From Methylococcaceae bacterium (GTDB lineage: Bacteria > Pseudomonadota > Gammaproteobacteria > Methylococcales > Methylomonadaceae), in NCBI GenBank assembly GCA_006844705.1, contig SPJS01000246.1, forward strand, positions 1 through 36,130: a DNA stretch of 36,130 nt, read 5' to 3'. Made by a program: the position numbers and the translations under genes. Below are positions 9,401 to 16,807 of the stretch, piece after piece (the first letter of the stretch is position 1; the number at the start of each line of letters is the position of its first letter). Below the pieces are notes generated by a model, which saw only the letters and a program-made list of their open reading frames with translations, had not been told where the DNA came from and did not search any database.

Positions 9401-10895
9401 CTGCCCAGCCCTGTTGAGAATCAACAAACTGTATTGCACGAATGGATTCATTTACACCGCTGGCCTGCACCTCCCAACGTGTTCCACCATCGCGGGAATG
9501 CAGAATAGTGCCACGCGTTCCAGCAACCCAGGCGAGTTGCTTATTTATAAAATGTGCCGAGTACAACCATTGGTCATGCCCATGACTGAGTGATGTCCAG
9601 TTGAGCCCACCATCGTTTGTGTACAATATTGTCCCCGCATCCCCCACTATCCAGCCACGTTTGGCATCGTTGAAATGGATCGACTGTATACGAATATTAA
9701 AATTGGCTAGCGGACGTGCTTGCCAACTTTTACCACCATTTGTGGTTTTTAGGAGCGTATCGCCATTTGATGTTGCCCAGCCATATTGAGCATTAATAAA
9801 GATGATGGAATTTATCCAACGGTCTGTTCCACTATATTGTCGTTGCCAGCTTGCTCCACCATCAACGGTATGAAAAATGCCTCCTGGGCCAGCAGCCCAG
9901 CCTTGTTTTTTGTTGATAAAATCGACTGAATTAAACCCCCCATCTTTAGTACTGTATTGATCTTTCCAGCTTTCTCCGCCATTGCTAGTGTGTGATATTG
10001 TCCCATTAAAGCTCGTCACCCAGCCTTGCTGATGGTCGACGAAATCAACTGAGGACAATACTTCATTTTTCGAAAGGTTCTGCTTCTGCCAGGTTTTTCC
10101 ACTGTCTTTTGTGCTCAGAATCGTCCCACGGCCTCCCACCACCCAGCCTTGTAGGTGATTTATAAATTTGACTGAGCGTAAGGGGGCATCTGCTGGGCTG
10201 TTTTGCCGCTGCCAATTAGCCCCACCATCGCTAGTATGTAAAATTGTTCCACGATCACCGACTGCCCAGCCATGCAGTGTGTCGACAAAATATATGTCAT
10301 ATAAAACAAGAGCGGCCAAAAACTTATTTTGCTTAGGCTCCTCGGCCTGCTGCTGTAAAGTGGTTTGAACAGACGCCTTTTGTTTCAGTTGAGTATTTTC
10401 TTGTTTACTCGAATCATTTTTTTTATCGAGCAGGTCCAGTTCGCTTGAGGGTATTTGGCGAATGGCTTTCTTATCGGCAGCAAGCCCCGGTTTAATCAAC
10501 CAGTCAAGCGTACTTTGCGAATACTTGATGACTTCTGATTCGGCAGACAGTTTTGGGTATTGCTGTTGCCAACTGTATCCACCATCTTTACTGTGATAAA
10601 TAAAGCCATCAAAACTCGTGACCCAAAGCAAATCACTGTTGGGTAAAACAAACACATCGCTTAAATTAGAGGATATTCTTGGTAAGCGCTGAAATGCATT
10701 TTGTTCAACCGGATAGACAAATGTATCAGTCAATGTTGAGGGGGTAAACACATCCAGTCTGGGCTTTTGGGTAAAAGCAAACCATGAACCGATGGAGAGC
10801 AACAGCAATGCCAGTAATAATAAAAAAGCCGAAGAATTGAAAACTGAAAGACCTTGTTGTTGCGGTAATTTAATTTTTTTTGTTGTTTTTTCCAT
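6498..10895 (-). CDS. Membrane sensor-like protein: 14 Ycf48-like propeller repeats fused to a KAP-family P-loop NTPase
   Basis: The protein has 1465 residues. A short basic cytoplasmic tail is followed by a membrane helix (about 20-42). Then come 14 repeats of about 40 residues with the pattern GW-x-VG-x-x-GT-(I/V)-x-x-T-x-(D/N)GG-x-x-W (about 85-718). This number suits two seven-bladed propellers; a Gln/Lys-rich linker of about 90 residues separates repeats 1 and 2. A second helix (WYTLFCIAVIVLCW, about 730) leads back to the cytoplasm. Walker A is GEWGSGKSS (about 810) and Walker B is MIIFIDDLDR (about 1000). Two helices (about 890-912 and 930-953) lie between the two Walker motifs, as is typical of KAP NTPases. 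Two more helices (about 1130-1148 and 1280-1301) enclose a probable second periplasmic region. ATG 10895 has AGAGAG upstream and is preferred over an ATG 66 bases earlier. The architecture is clear; ligand and output are unknown. Confidence 0.85.
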   Translation of the reverse strand: MEKTTKKIKLPQQQGLSVFNSSAFLLLLALLLLSIGSWFAFTQKPRLDVFTPSTLTDTFVYPVEQNAFQRLPRISSNLSDVFVLPNSDLLWVTSFDGFIYHSKDGGYSWQQQYPKLSAESEVIKYSQSTLDWLIKPGLAADKKAIRQIPSSELDLLDKKNDSSKQENTQLKQKASVQTTLQQQAEEPKQNKFLAALVLYDIYFVDTLHGWAVGDRGTILHTSDGGANWQRQNSPADAPLRSVKFINHLQGWVVGGRGTILSTKDSGKTWQKQNLSKNEVLSSVDFVDHQQGWVTSFNGTISHTSNGGESWKDQYSTKDGGFNSVDFINKKQGWAAGPGGIFHTVDGGASWQRQYSGTDRWINSIIFINAQYGWATSNGDTLLKTTNGGKSWQARPLANFNIRIQSIHFNDAKRGWIVGDAGTILYTNDGGLNWTSLSHGHDQWLYSAHFINKQLAWVAGTRGTILHSRDGGTRWEVQASGVNESIRAIQFVDSQQGWAVGGKGTVLHTTNGGQDWQQQESGIKETLFDISFINAREGWAVGMQGVVIKTSNGGINWQRQKKPGKTISTALTAVDFITADNGWTVDSNGRVFRTLDGGVNWETGVKGSATMLRSIEMIDSQSGWATGDGNRLIKTTDGGNSWQAQDIQKRGLYTDVSFIDQQYGWVVGSDRTVLHTANAGSDWQVQTPKTDKTLNSVSFADRQHGITVGEQYTLIHTTDGGKTWHAPQYKKYPAGWYTLFCIAVIVLCWSAYRSPQHQQQTEETITDLLASDRPLQPGDPDPLGFNDIAQGLSRFLRNPRTEPPLTIAVTGEWGSGKSSLMNLLHQDLHDKGFSTVWFNAWHHQKSEQLLASLFANIRTQAIPGSLQFSGLRPVGLIFRLRLLKLRSEKHWLSLLSGVFIISVLATLMLSGNGQLHEIQTWVQHQVDMLSARVNIVTGIVTSLGTATAIMFGLAKSMQGFALNPLRLMTVNGKQGQKSAAVDPGARYQFAQEFGNVTQSLDLGRMIIFIDDLDRCGKENVLEVLEAINFLVSSGDCYIILGMAPEWVKICVGLGFKELAEESYVELNNGVQDERVEHRRQFASQYLEKMINIEVPVPKLDEEKAQLLTVPEFKQVELSAFDQWTRKALQRVQQNRVLLAVSLVVAIGAGVGQTDVFNFSTPSTPKQLIGQWAAHDLQWLKNEQGEPLIATFERPTKQDTPELQWQLKAEHDVLKEGVLIENFADGKLKLYLKEAAEKDKPVAPKKGDHDYNKDPPDPSPGVPEPGVDTEFEPGQVSPTTWHRYIPVGLLMVVLGAALSLFFRKSERIVEDSHSFRKAMRLWQPYLMLRQQSPRKIKRFINHLRYLAMRYRENEAPHTSWQTWRNKDMPVTAAETFSEPSLVALSMLYYLDPTWVKDEHNFTMINQLKISEATTGIQFDAPAEHSKLIQQLQDTVQQHYELFNVETLATPQQRELFLAAQGDVVDQT

Positions 10896-10930
10896 CACAT
10901 GCTCTCTATTGACGGACAGCCTCTTATGGA

Positions 10931-10948
10931 TTATCAACTCGCTGATAA
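10931..10948. promoter_or_regulatory. 18-bp palindrome upstream of the KAP NTPase gene
   Basis: TTATCA, six bases, TGATAA form a perfect inverted repeat 35 bp before the KAP NTPase start. Position and symmetry suit an operator, but the cognate regulator is unknown and this could be chance in AT-rich DNA. Confidence 0.3.
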
Positions 10949-10976
10949 GGGGGCATCGCAAAAACTGTTAAATAAC

Positions 10977-11140
10977 TTAAGGAACCTCTGATCAAGTCCA
11001 ATTATTTTTAGCTTGCTAAAACTGTCGCTATTTTCCACGAAGATCGGCGCAATAGAATGACTATTACTGCTCTCTTCGCGAAAAATAGCGAAAGTTTTTT
11101 CTGCGCTAAATTCTAACCAACTTAATCAGAGGTTCCTTAA
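10977..11140 (-). mobile_element. MITE copy A, complete, with TTAA on both sides
   Basis: A 156-bp near-palindromic element (10981-11136) is flanked by TTAA at 10977-10980 and 11137-11140. Its terminal inverted repeats read GGAACCTCTGATYAAGT. It has no coding capacity. Relative to copies B, C and D it is inverted, and it appears to differ from copy B at only two positions. It lies between the divergent KAP NTPase and TPR genes, so it may have moved or insulated their promoters. The ends and YTAA target resemble those of IS5-group elements, which suggests mobilisation by an IS5-type transposase elsewhere in the genome (inference). Confidence 0.9.
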
Positions 11141-11262
11141 GGGAACTTAGCTGCCTTTTAGCACGGTTTTATCACTTATAAACAGCAAAACATATTAATT
11201 TTGCACGTTTTTTTGTTATCCTTGCGCTTTTATAATAAGAATGATTTTGGAGGACTCACGCA

Positions 11263-12030
11263 ATGCTGGGCTTTTTAACAAGTGGCTTTACTTTAAATGC
11301 AGGCATCAAACTGGTTAACGAGGCCAGAGCTGCCGATGCCGGTGCGGCCGATGCACTGTATCAACAAGCGTACGATAAATTCGCATCCATCGCAGCAACC
11401 AACGGGAAATATGCGCAAGCGATTTATCACTGGGGATTTGGGCTACTGCACCAGGCAAACAATAAATCCGGTGATGACGCGGTCAGAATTCTGAACGAGG
11501 CGATTGATAAATTCACCGTCTGTCAGAATGTAAAACCTGATTACATGGGCGCCGCGGTAGACGGAGGCGTGGCTTATCTGAATATTGCGCGCATCAAAGT
11601 GCTTCCTCTGGATCACGAAGTGTATGCCAAAGCCAAAGAATCGTTTGAAAAAGCGGAAACCATTCAGGAAGGCTGTGCCAGCTATAACCTGGCCTGTATG
11701 TATGCAATGAATAACGAAGGCGATGCCGCTTTGCGGGCATTGGAAAAGGCACGCGATCTGGGCCTGATTCCTGATAAAAACATGGTACTGGCCGATGATG
11801 ATTTAACCAATATTCGTAGCCAACCGTGGTTTGACCGTTTTATCGAGTCTTTAGATGTTGAGGAAGAAGAAGCGGCCAAGCCAGAACCCGCGCCTGCCAG
11901 AGAGACTACTGAAGCGCCAACTGAAGAGACAGTTGCTGAAACTGAAGAAGTGCCCGCTGCTGAAACCGCAGAGGCATCAGAAACAGCGGAAGCTGACTCA
12001 ACTGACGAAGAAGAAAAGAAAGCCGAATAA
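11263..12030 (+). CDS. TPR-repeat protein with acidic C-terminal tail
   Basis: The protein has 255 residues. Helical repeats of TPR type cover about residues 20-190; examples are AIYHWGFGLLHQAN, YLNIARIKVLPLDHEVYAKA and ASYNLACMYAMNNEGDAALR. The last 60 residues are almost entirely Glu, Ala, Thr and Pro, ending in DEEEKKAE, and are probably disordered. There is no signal peptide and no clear membrane helix, although the N-terminus (MLGFLTSGFTLNAGIKL) is mildly hydrophobic. GGAGG lies nine bases before the ATG, and TATAAT at 11231-11236 could be its -10 box. It is divergent from the KAP NTPase gene across MITE copy A. TPR proteins act as scaffolds; a partnership with the NTPase is only a guess from position. 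Confidence 0.75.
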   Translation: MLGFLTSGFTLNAGIKLVNEARAADAGAADALYQQAYDKFASIAATNGKYAQAIYHWGFGLLHQANNKSGDDAVRILNEAIDKFTVCQNVKPDYMGAAVDGGVAYLNIARIKVLPLDHEVYAKAKESFEKAETIQEGCASYNLACMYAMNNEGDAALRALEKARDLGLIPDKNMVLADDDLTNIRSQPWFDRFIESLDVEEEEAAKPEPAPARETTEAPTEETVAETEEVPAAETAEASETAEADSTDEEEKKAE

Positions 12031-12035
12031 CCCAT

Positions 12036-12071
12036 CCCCTTTGTTTACAGGGGTGAGCGTCTCTTACCCCT
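12036..12071. terminator. Possible bidirectional terminator between converging genes
   Basis: CCCCT (12036-12040) pairs with AGGGG (12049-12053). Alternatively AGGGGT (12049-12054) pairs with ACCCCT (12066-12071). The overlapping hairpins sit between the converging ends of the TPR gene and glcF. There is no strong T-run, so the call is weak. Confidence 0.3.
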
Positions 12072-13314
12072 GATCCAGCTGTTGTGCCAACAGCGTAACC
12101 CAATGCATCACCGGCGTCGGGTTATCTTCTGCCAACTGCATCAAACAACCAATATTAGACGTCACGATCACATCGGGAATCGCGGCCTGAAGTTGGGCCT
12201 GTTTGCGTTGTTGCAGCTGTCTGGATAGCTCTGACTGCAATACACTGTATGTGCCTGCGGACCCGCAGCATAAATGGCTTTCCTTAACAATCACCCGGCT
12301 AAACCCCAGAGATTCTATCAGTGCTTCAACCCGACCCTGCTGTTTTTGTCCGTGTTGTAAGGTACAGGGTTCATGTACTGCAACCTTAAGCGTAGGCGGT
12401 GGAATGTCAGGCAGGGTTTGTTGCGACAAAAACGTGGCAATATCTACGCATTTTTCTGCAATACGCCTGGCTTTGTCTGCATATTTTGCATCGTCTGCCA
12501 GATACCCCGGGTATTCCTGCACCATCAGACCGCAGGCGCTGGCATTGCTAATGATGGCCTCTGCACCGTTTTCCAGCAACGGCCACCAGGCATCAATATT
12601 CTGCTTCATGCGTTTTAACGCGGCCTGTTCTGCGGTTAAATGCTGCTCCACGGCACCACAACAGGTTTCCCCGGTTGCGACAACCGCCTGCACACCCATT
12701 TCATCCAGCACGAACGCTGTATCCGCATAAATGCGGGCGTCCAAAGTATTTTGCACACAACCCTGCAATAAAATCACGTTTCGTGTGTGACTTGCTTGAG
12801 GCGTTGATCTGGCTGAATATACCGGTGTGATTTTGTTTCGATAAGGCTTGGGGACAGCCATTCTCAACTGGCGCAAAAAGGCGTAAGCCAAGGCAAAGCG
12901 CTTTCTATCAGGTAACAACCACAATAAACCCCGTCGCATCAAACGATCAAATAATGGCCGTTTAACCTGCTTTTCCACCCTGCGACGCCCTTCTTCCAAT
13001 AATGCCGAATAATCGACGCCAGAAGGACAGGTCGTCTCACAATTGCGGCACGTCAAACAACGATCCAGATGCAGCAAAGTTTCATCCGTCGCCTGCTGTC
13101 CATCCAACACTTGCTTTATCTGATAAATCCGCCCACGCGGGCCATCCAGCTCATTGCCGAGAACCTGGTAGGTCGGGCAGGTTGCATTGCAAAAACCACA
13201 GTGAACGCAACGCCTGCTCAGTTGATTTAATTGTTGGGCATTGATTTCAGACTTTTTTAACTCGGGCTTTTCACTGCGACGCTTTAGTTGAGATAATAAA
13301 CTTATATATTTCAA
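12064..13314 (-). CDS. glcF: Glycolate oxidase iron-sulfur subunit GlcF
   Basis: The protein has 416 residues, close to the usual 405-410. Two [4Fe-4S] ferredoxin motifs lie near the N-terminus: CVHCGFCNATCP (about 36-47) and CLTCRNCETTCPSG (about 87-100). The two CCG domains follow, with ETCCGAVEQH (about 219) and HLCCGSAGTY (about 347). In GlcF these hold a further cluster and link to the flavin subunits. The enzyme GlcDEF oxidises glycolate to glyoxylate and passes electrons to the respiratory chain at the inner face of the membrane. No good Shine-Dalgarno sequence precedes the ATG. It follows glcE at a 261-bp gap, wide for this operon. Confidence 0.93.
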   Translation of the reverse strand: MKYISLLSQLKRRSEKPELKKSEINAQQLNQLSRRCVHCGFCNATCPTYQVLGNELDGPRGRIYQIKQVLDGQQATDETLLHLDRCLTCRNCETTCPSGVDYSALLEEGRRRVEKQVKRPLFDRLMRRGLLWLLPDRKRFALAYAFLRQLRMAVPKPYRNKITPVYSARSTPQASHTRNVILLQGCVQNTLDARIYADTAFVLDEMGVQAVVATGETCCGAVEQHLTAEQAALKRMKQNIDAWWPLLENGAEAIISNASACGLMVQEYPGYLADDAKYADKARRIAEKCVDIATFLSQQTLPDIPPPTLKVAVHEPCTLQHGQKQQGRVEALIESLGFSRVIVKESHLCCGSAGTYSVLQSELSRQLQQRKQAQLQAAIPDVIVTSNIGCLMQLAEDNPTPVMHWVTLLAQQLDQG

Positions 13315-13575
13315 TTGTTTAATTATATTTTACATGCATTTTATAAAAATCCTCGCGTCAAACCTTGGACACAATCGCTCAAGCCAAAGCCAGAAGGCGG
13401 TCTGAAAACAGGCTGATCTGCTGCGAGCAAATCTGATCGGCCAGATTCTCCGATCCTTATTGTTAAATAGCTCGGGTGGCGACGACTGCTATCATTTTTT
13501 ATGGCTATTACCACATCACAGGTAAGGATTGATTGAAGTGGTTTCAATCTCATTATGCTTTTTTATGCAGAATAC
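13315..13575. other. Wide glcE-glcF spacer
   Basis: The 261 bp between glcE and glcF contain an open frame of 70 codons on the minus strand (13341-13553). It has no ribosome binding site and no recognisable family, and it is probably not a gene. GATCGGCCAGATTCTCCGATC near 13435 is partly palindromic. The stretch may be a decayed insertion. Confidence 0.35.
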
Positions 13576-14646
13576 TTAAAGTTTACCCGTATAAACTCGC
13601 CCTGGGTTTAAAATGCCCTTGGGGTCAAATGCCTGCTTGATATTTTTTTGCAGCGTAACCATGCCCGGTTCTAGCGGTTGAAAGCAGTCGGTTTGGGCTT
13701 CTCCATGATTAAAACGCGTGGCATGCCCTTGGTGTTGTTGAGCATAACGGCGGATAGACTCGGCGGGTTCAACTGTTTTCAGCCAGCGCAAAGCACCATT
13801 CCATTCCATCAATAACGCATGTGGAAATTCAGCCAATGGTGTATTTTGAGGCAGGCTGATCCGCCATAAGTCACCGGGGTGCTGGTAAAACTCATGCGTG
13901 TGGTTTTTTAATTTCCCCCAGAAATCGCTTGTGATACTGACTGAACAATCATTCAACAAGGCGATCGCCTGATTTACCGACGTTTCAGGGCCGCCTGTTC
14001 TTAACAACAGCTTGCCATCTACCCAGGCGCTGGCAGTCAACTGTATTGGCAATCGAATTATCTGGCGTAATTGTGGTAATGCTTCTGCTGCTGTACAAGG
14101 CATTTCCAGCGTTTGTTCATTAACCAGCAGTGGACGGGTTTTGACCGACACTTCCAGTATGACCCCCAAGGTGCCCAGACTGCCCGCCATCAAACGCGAT
14201 ACATCAAACCCGGCAACATTCTTCATGACCTGCCCGCCAAAGCTCAGAACTTCCCCCTTCCCATTGATGATTTTCACGCCCAGCACAGCATCACGCAACG
14301 CGCCAGAGTAAATCCGCGCGGGACCGGATAATCCCGCAGCAACCACGCCACCTAAGGTCGCATGACCATTATAACCGGGGGGTTCAAAAGGCAATTGCTG
14401 ATGATGCTCAGCCAATAGTGATTCAATGTCATGCAGCGATGTTCCGGCTCTGGCGGTCAGCACCAGCTCACTGGGGTCATAGCTAATAACCCCCTGATGC
14501 CCTGCCACGTTTAGTATTTCATTCGCCTCAACAGGACAACCATAAAATGCCTTGCTGTTACCGCCGATAATACGTAAGGCTTTTCCATCCGCATAGGCGG
14601 CTTCAATCTGTTGCTGGATATCCTGTTGTTTGTTATTCGAATTCAT
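13576..14646 (-). CDS. glcE: Glycolate oxidase FAD-binding subunit GlcE
   Basis: The protein has 356 residues, the usual GlcE length. The FAD-binding PCMH fold is recognisable from LRIIGGNSKAFYG (about 24-36), GYNGHATLGGVVAAGLSGPA (about 94-113) and VAGFDVSRLMAGSLGTLGVI (about 149-168). The C-terminal FNPKGILNPGR-like ending (FDPKGILNPGRVYTG) is typical of the VAO flavoprotein family. It pairs with GlcD and GlcF in the membrane-associated glycolate oxidase. The start is ATG 14646; its ribosome binding site is poor. glcD is not directly upstream, as in other species, but about 3.9 kb away on the same strand. Confidence 0.92.
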   Translation of the reverse strand: MNSNNKQQDIQQQIEAAYADGKALRIIGGNSKAFYGCPVEANEILNVAGHQGVISYDPSELVLTARAGTSLHDIESLLAEHHQQLPFEPPGYNGHATLGGVVAAGLSGPARIYSGALRDAVLGVKIINGKGEVLSFGGQVMKNVAGFDVSRLMAGSLGTLGVILEVSVKTRPLLVNEQTLEMPCTAAEALPQLRQIIRLPIQLTASAWVDGKLLLRTGGPETSVNQAIALLNDCSVSITSDFWGKLKNHTHEFYQHPGDLWRISLPQNTPLAEFPHALLMEWNGALRWLKTVEPAESIRRYAQQHQGHATRFNHGEAQTDCFQPLEPGMVTLQKNIKQAFDPKGILNPGRVYTGKL

Positions 14647-15041
14647 TGCAAAAGAGGTTGTAGCTTTATTCTTTGACGGTGGGTAATTTTGTATTGCCTT
14701 TCGTTCATTTTGGTCTCAAACATCCTATGTTGGCATCTCCAAACAGTCGTTTAAATGAGCATAGTAATGCATATACTCAGGTCATTTGCTAACAATTAAT
14801 AATATCCAATTCAACTAACTAGGTGTATAGTAAAGAAAATTGATGGTCGGGCTGGCTTACAAAGAGCAGCTGAAATAGCGCACAGCTCGTAAAGACGATA
14901 TCCAGACATTTTCTTTACCCCTCCCTTCATTGAATTTTTGTCGTTTGATACGCTTTTTTTGTAACCGACGACGTCCTCCCAATTGATTAGGCTTGTTGTG
15001 CAATGAGCTTGGTATACACAGGTTACAAACAGGAATTACGC
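14647..15041. other. Intergenic region between glcE and the Cys-repeat gene
   Basis: These divergent genes are separated by about 395 bp of AT-rich DNA. It must hold both promoters, including a new one for the displaced glcE-glcF pair. No convincing operator, RNA gene or repeat is seen. A minus-strand open frame (14857-15123) overlaps the next gene and is rejected. Confidence 0.4.
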
Positions 15042-15632
15042 ATGAATAAACAGCTATTATCAAATAATTATTTATTCTGGCTGTGGTTTCTTTTGATACT
15101 TTCAAGCTGTATTGCCAATACAAGCTTTGCCGATATAAACCAGGACAAATTGCCTGATAACGCTCGCAAAAAAAGCTATGGGAGAGGATGGGTGTGTAAC
15201 CCTGGATACCAACAAGTGGGCAAGACGTGTGAGGCTATTCGCGTACCTGAAAACGCATACTTAACACATTCATCTTATGGCGTTGGCTGGAAATGTCACT
15301 GGGGATACCGGCAGTTTGGTAATCGTTGTCGAGAGATTGTGATTCCTGCAAATGCTTATTTGGATATTAATGGCTATGACTGGAAATGTGACCGGGGTTA
15401 TAAAGCGCACAATGACGGCTGTATGGCCATACAGATCCCGAAGAATGGTTATTTAGTTAACACCACCTATGGCAAAGGTTGGAAATGCGAACGCGGTTAT
15501 GTAGAAAAAAAGAATGCCTGTGCCCCTTTAGCAGTTCCCTCTAACGCCCACATAAATTATTCCGGAGACGCTTGGGACTGTAACCCGCCTTATACCAGGC
15601 GCCAGGGAGAATGCATGCTTACGCCTAAATAG
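15042..15632 (+). CDS. Exported protein with five two-cysteine repeats
   Basis: The protein has 196 residues. The N-terminus has a hydrophobic signal (FWLWFLLILSSC) that ends either in a lipobox-like LSSC or in a signal peptidase I site after SFA. The rest is five tandem repeats of about 32 residues with pattern GW-x-C-x-x-GY-x6-C-x-x-I-x-(I/V)P-x-NAYL. The fifth lacks the end. Each repeat has two cysteines, so one disulfide per repeat in the periplasm or outside the cell is likely. The ATG at 15042 is preceded by AGGA at a good distance and is chosen over an in-frame upstream ATG at 15003, which would bury the signal. I do not recognise the family. A binding or adhesive role is only suggested by the repeat structure. 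Confidence 0.75.
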   Translation: MNKQLLSNNYLFWLWFLLILSSCIANTSFADINQDKLPDNARKKSYGRGWVCNPGYQQVGKTCEAIRVPENAYLTHSSYGVGWKCHWGYRQFGNRCREIVIPANAYLDINGYDWKCDRGYKAHNDGCMAIQIPKNGYLVNTTYGKGWKCERGYVEKKNACAPLAVPSNAHINYSGDAWDCNPPYTRRQGECMLTPK

Positions 15633-15769
15633 TGAAAAACTAATGTTCTGTAGCGCTTTCATTTGCAGGCATTCAAAAATTAATACGTCTAATGTAACCC
15701 TGGCAAAAATGGAGACGATGCACATGCAAAAAAATGCATCAGTACTTATATATCGAATAAATTGAGAAC

Positions 15770-16054
15770 ATGACTATGCCTACTTCAGATAAAACATTGA
15801 TCGTCTTTCCCATGCTTGAGAGCTGGAACAGCACCACTAAAATGGCAACCATTGCTGCATCAGTCGACAAAAAACGTGTGCTGTGCCGTATCTCTCTGGA
15901 TATCTTAATGGATAACTTCGGTGCCACAGAGGAAGTACCCATGCGTTCAGTGGCTGAATACAGGCACAATATACAAGACGTTGCCAAGCAACTGATTGAG
16001 AGTGAACGTTATGAAGAGGACGGGTCTATTCTTATTCGCGCATGCGACCTGTAA
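15770..16054 (+). CDS. DUF1488-like small protein
   Basis: The protein has 94 residues (92 if translation begins at the second ATG, 15776). The pattern with VDKKRVLCRISLDILMDNFG in the middle and a helical end (YRHNIQDVAKQLIESE) fits DUF1488, a family of small cytoplasmic bacterial proteins of unknown function. There is no signal peptide or membrane segment. It is the second gene of the plus-strand block inserted between glcE and glcD. Spacing to both neighbours exceeds 130 bp, so co-transcription is uncertain. Confidence 0.6.
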   Translation: MTMPTSDKTLIVFPMLESWNSTTKMATIAASVDKKRVLCRISLDILMDNFGATEEVPMRSVAEYRHNIQDVAKQLIESERYEEDGSILIRACDL

Positions 16055-16204
16055 CAGCCTGTCAGAGGCAACTTCAAATGACGACCAAACACAATAGTCT
16101 GAATTTTTTCCTGCCCGCTGAGTCATAACTTTGCCAACAACAGGTTGGCAGATAAGCCTGTTTTCCTCATATTCCCTACGCTCTCATCACAACAAACGTA
16201 AAAA

Positions 16205-16789
16205 ATGACCTCAAAAATCAGACCAGAATTAATTCAGTTCACCGCCAAGCCATGGTGGTATGACATGCGTGGTAAAGCAATGCTGCTGATGGGTGTAGTC
16301 ATTGCGTTATTTAGCCTTATCGCGCCTGATGTCAGTATGTTAGGCGGTAATGTCTCATGGATTCCTGTCATTAGTCTCTTTGTTCTATTGGTGGGTGTTT
16401 TACGTTGTATCGACGGGGTGGTGTCAGATTCAGAACAAGGTCTGCTTTTTAATCTCCAAGGCGGCATACTGGATATAGTCGTCGGTTTTCTGGTTGTGTT
16501 GAGCCCCACGAGTGAAGTCAACTATTTAAACCTGTTGATTGTCGGCTATCTGATTACCCAAGGTATTTACCGAAATGTTTTATTATCTGTTGCCAAAGTG
16601 CCTAATCCACTGCCCAGCAGAATAACCGGGCTGATCTCCATTATCCTTGGGTTAATGATATGGATAGATTGGCCAGCATCATTATGGTTTATTTCATTTT
16701 CAATGAGCGTCGATATCAGTTTTCGGGGCTGGGCAATGATAGTCATGGCATCAAAACTCAAGCAAGAAACCGTCACGCATTCAGGTTAA
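16205..16789 (+). CDS. HdeD/DUF308-like membrane protein
   Basis: The protein has 194 residues and six predicted membrane helices in pairs, about 26-42, 50-66, 80-98, 104-124, 134-152 and 156-180. The last part, RITGLISIILGLMIWIDWP followed by FRGWAMIVMA, is the pattern of the HdeD family. HdeD in E. coli takes part in acid resistance at high cell density; most relatives have no assigned role. The ribosome binding site is weak. The gene ends 18 bp before the NYN-domain gene, which suggests that the two are co-transcribed. Confidence 0.7.
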   Translation: MTSKIRPELIQFTAKPWWYDMRGKAMLLMGVVIALFSLIAPDVSMLGGNVSWIPVISLFVLLVGVLRCIDGVVSDSEQGLLFNLQGGILDIVVGFLVVLSPTSEVNYLNLLIVGYLITQGIYRNVLLSVAKVPNPLPSRITGLISIILGLMIWIDWPASLWFISFSMSVDISFRGWAMIVMASKLKQETVTHSG

Positions 16790-16807
16790 AGTTAAAGGCG
16801 CAAATAA

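Noticed and set aside
8959..9417. Long plus-strand open frame of 152 codons opposite the propeller repeats
   Set aside because: It is a mirror of the repeat-coding minus strand, has Pro/Ser-rich low-complexity content and no ribosome binding site.
8740..10620. Regularly spaced short repeats that might look like a CRISPR or tandem DNA array
   Set aside because: The periodicity of about 120-130 bp comes from the repeated propeller blades of the KAP fusion protein; units are not identical and the frame is open throughout.
11682..12035. Minus-strand open frame of 117 codons, Ser/Ala/Val-rich
   Set aside because: It is the antisense of the acidic Glu/Ala/Thr tail of the TPR protein.
13341..13553. 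70-codon frame between glcE and glcF as a gene
   Set aside because: No ribosome binding site and no recognisable family; it is kept only as a comment on the wide spacer.
14857..15123. Minus-strand 88-codon frame upstream of glcE
   Set aside because: It overlaps the signal peptide region of the Cys-repeat gene, which has a good start and repeats; no family match is apparent.
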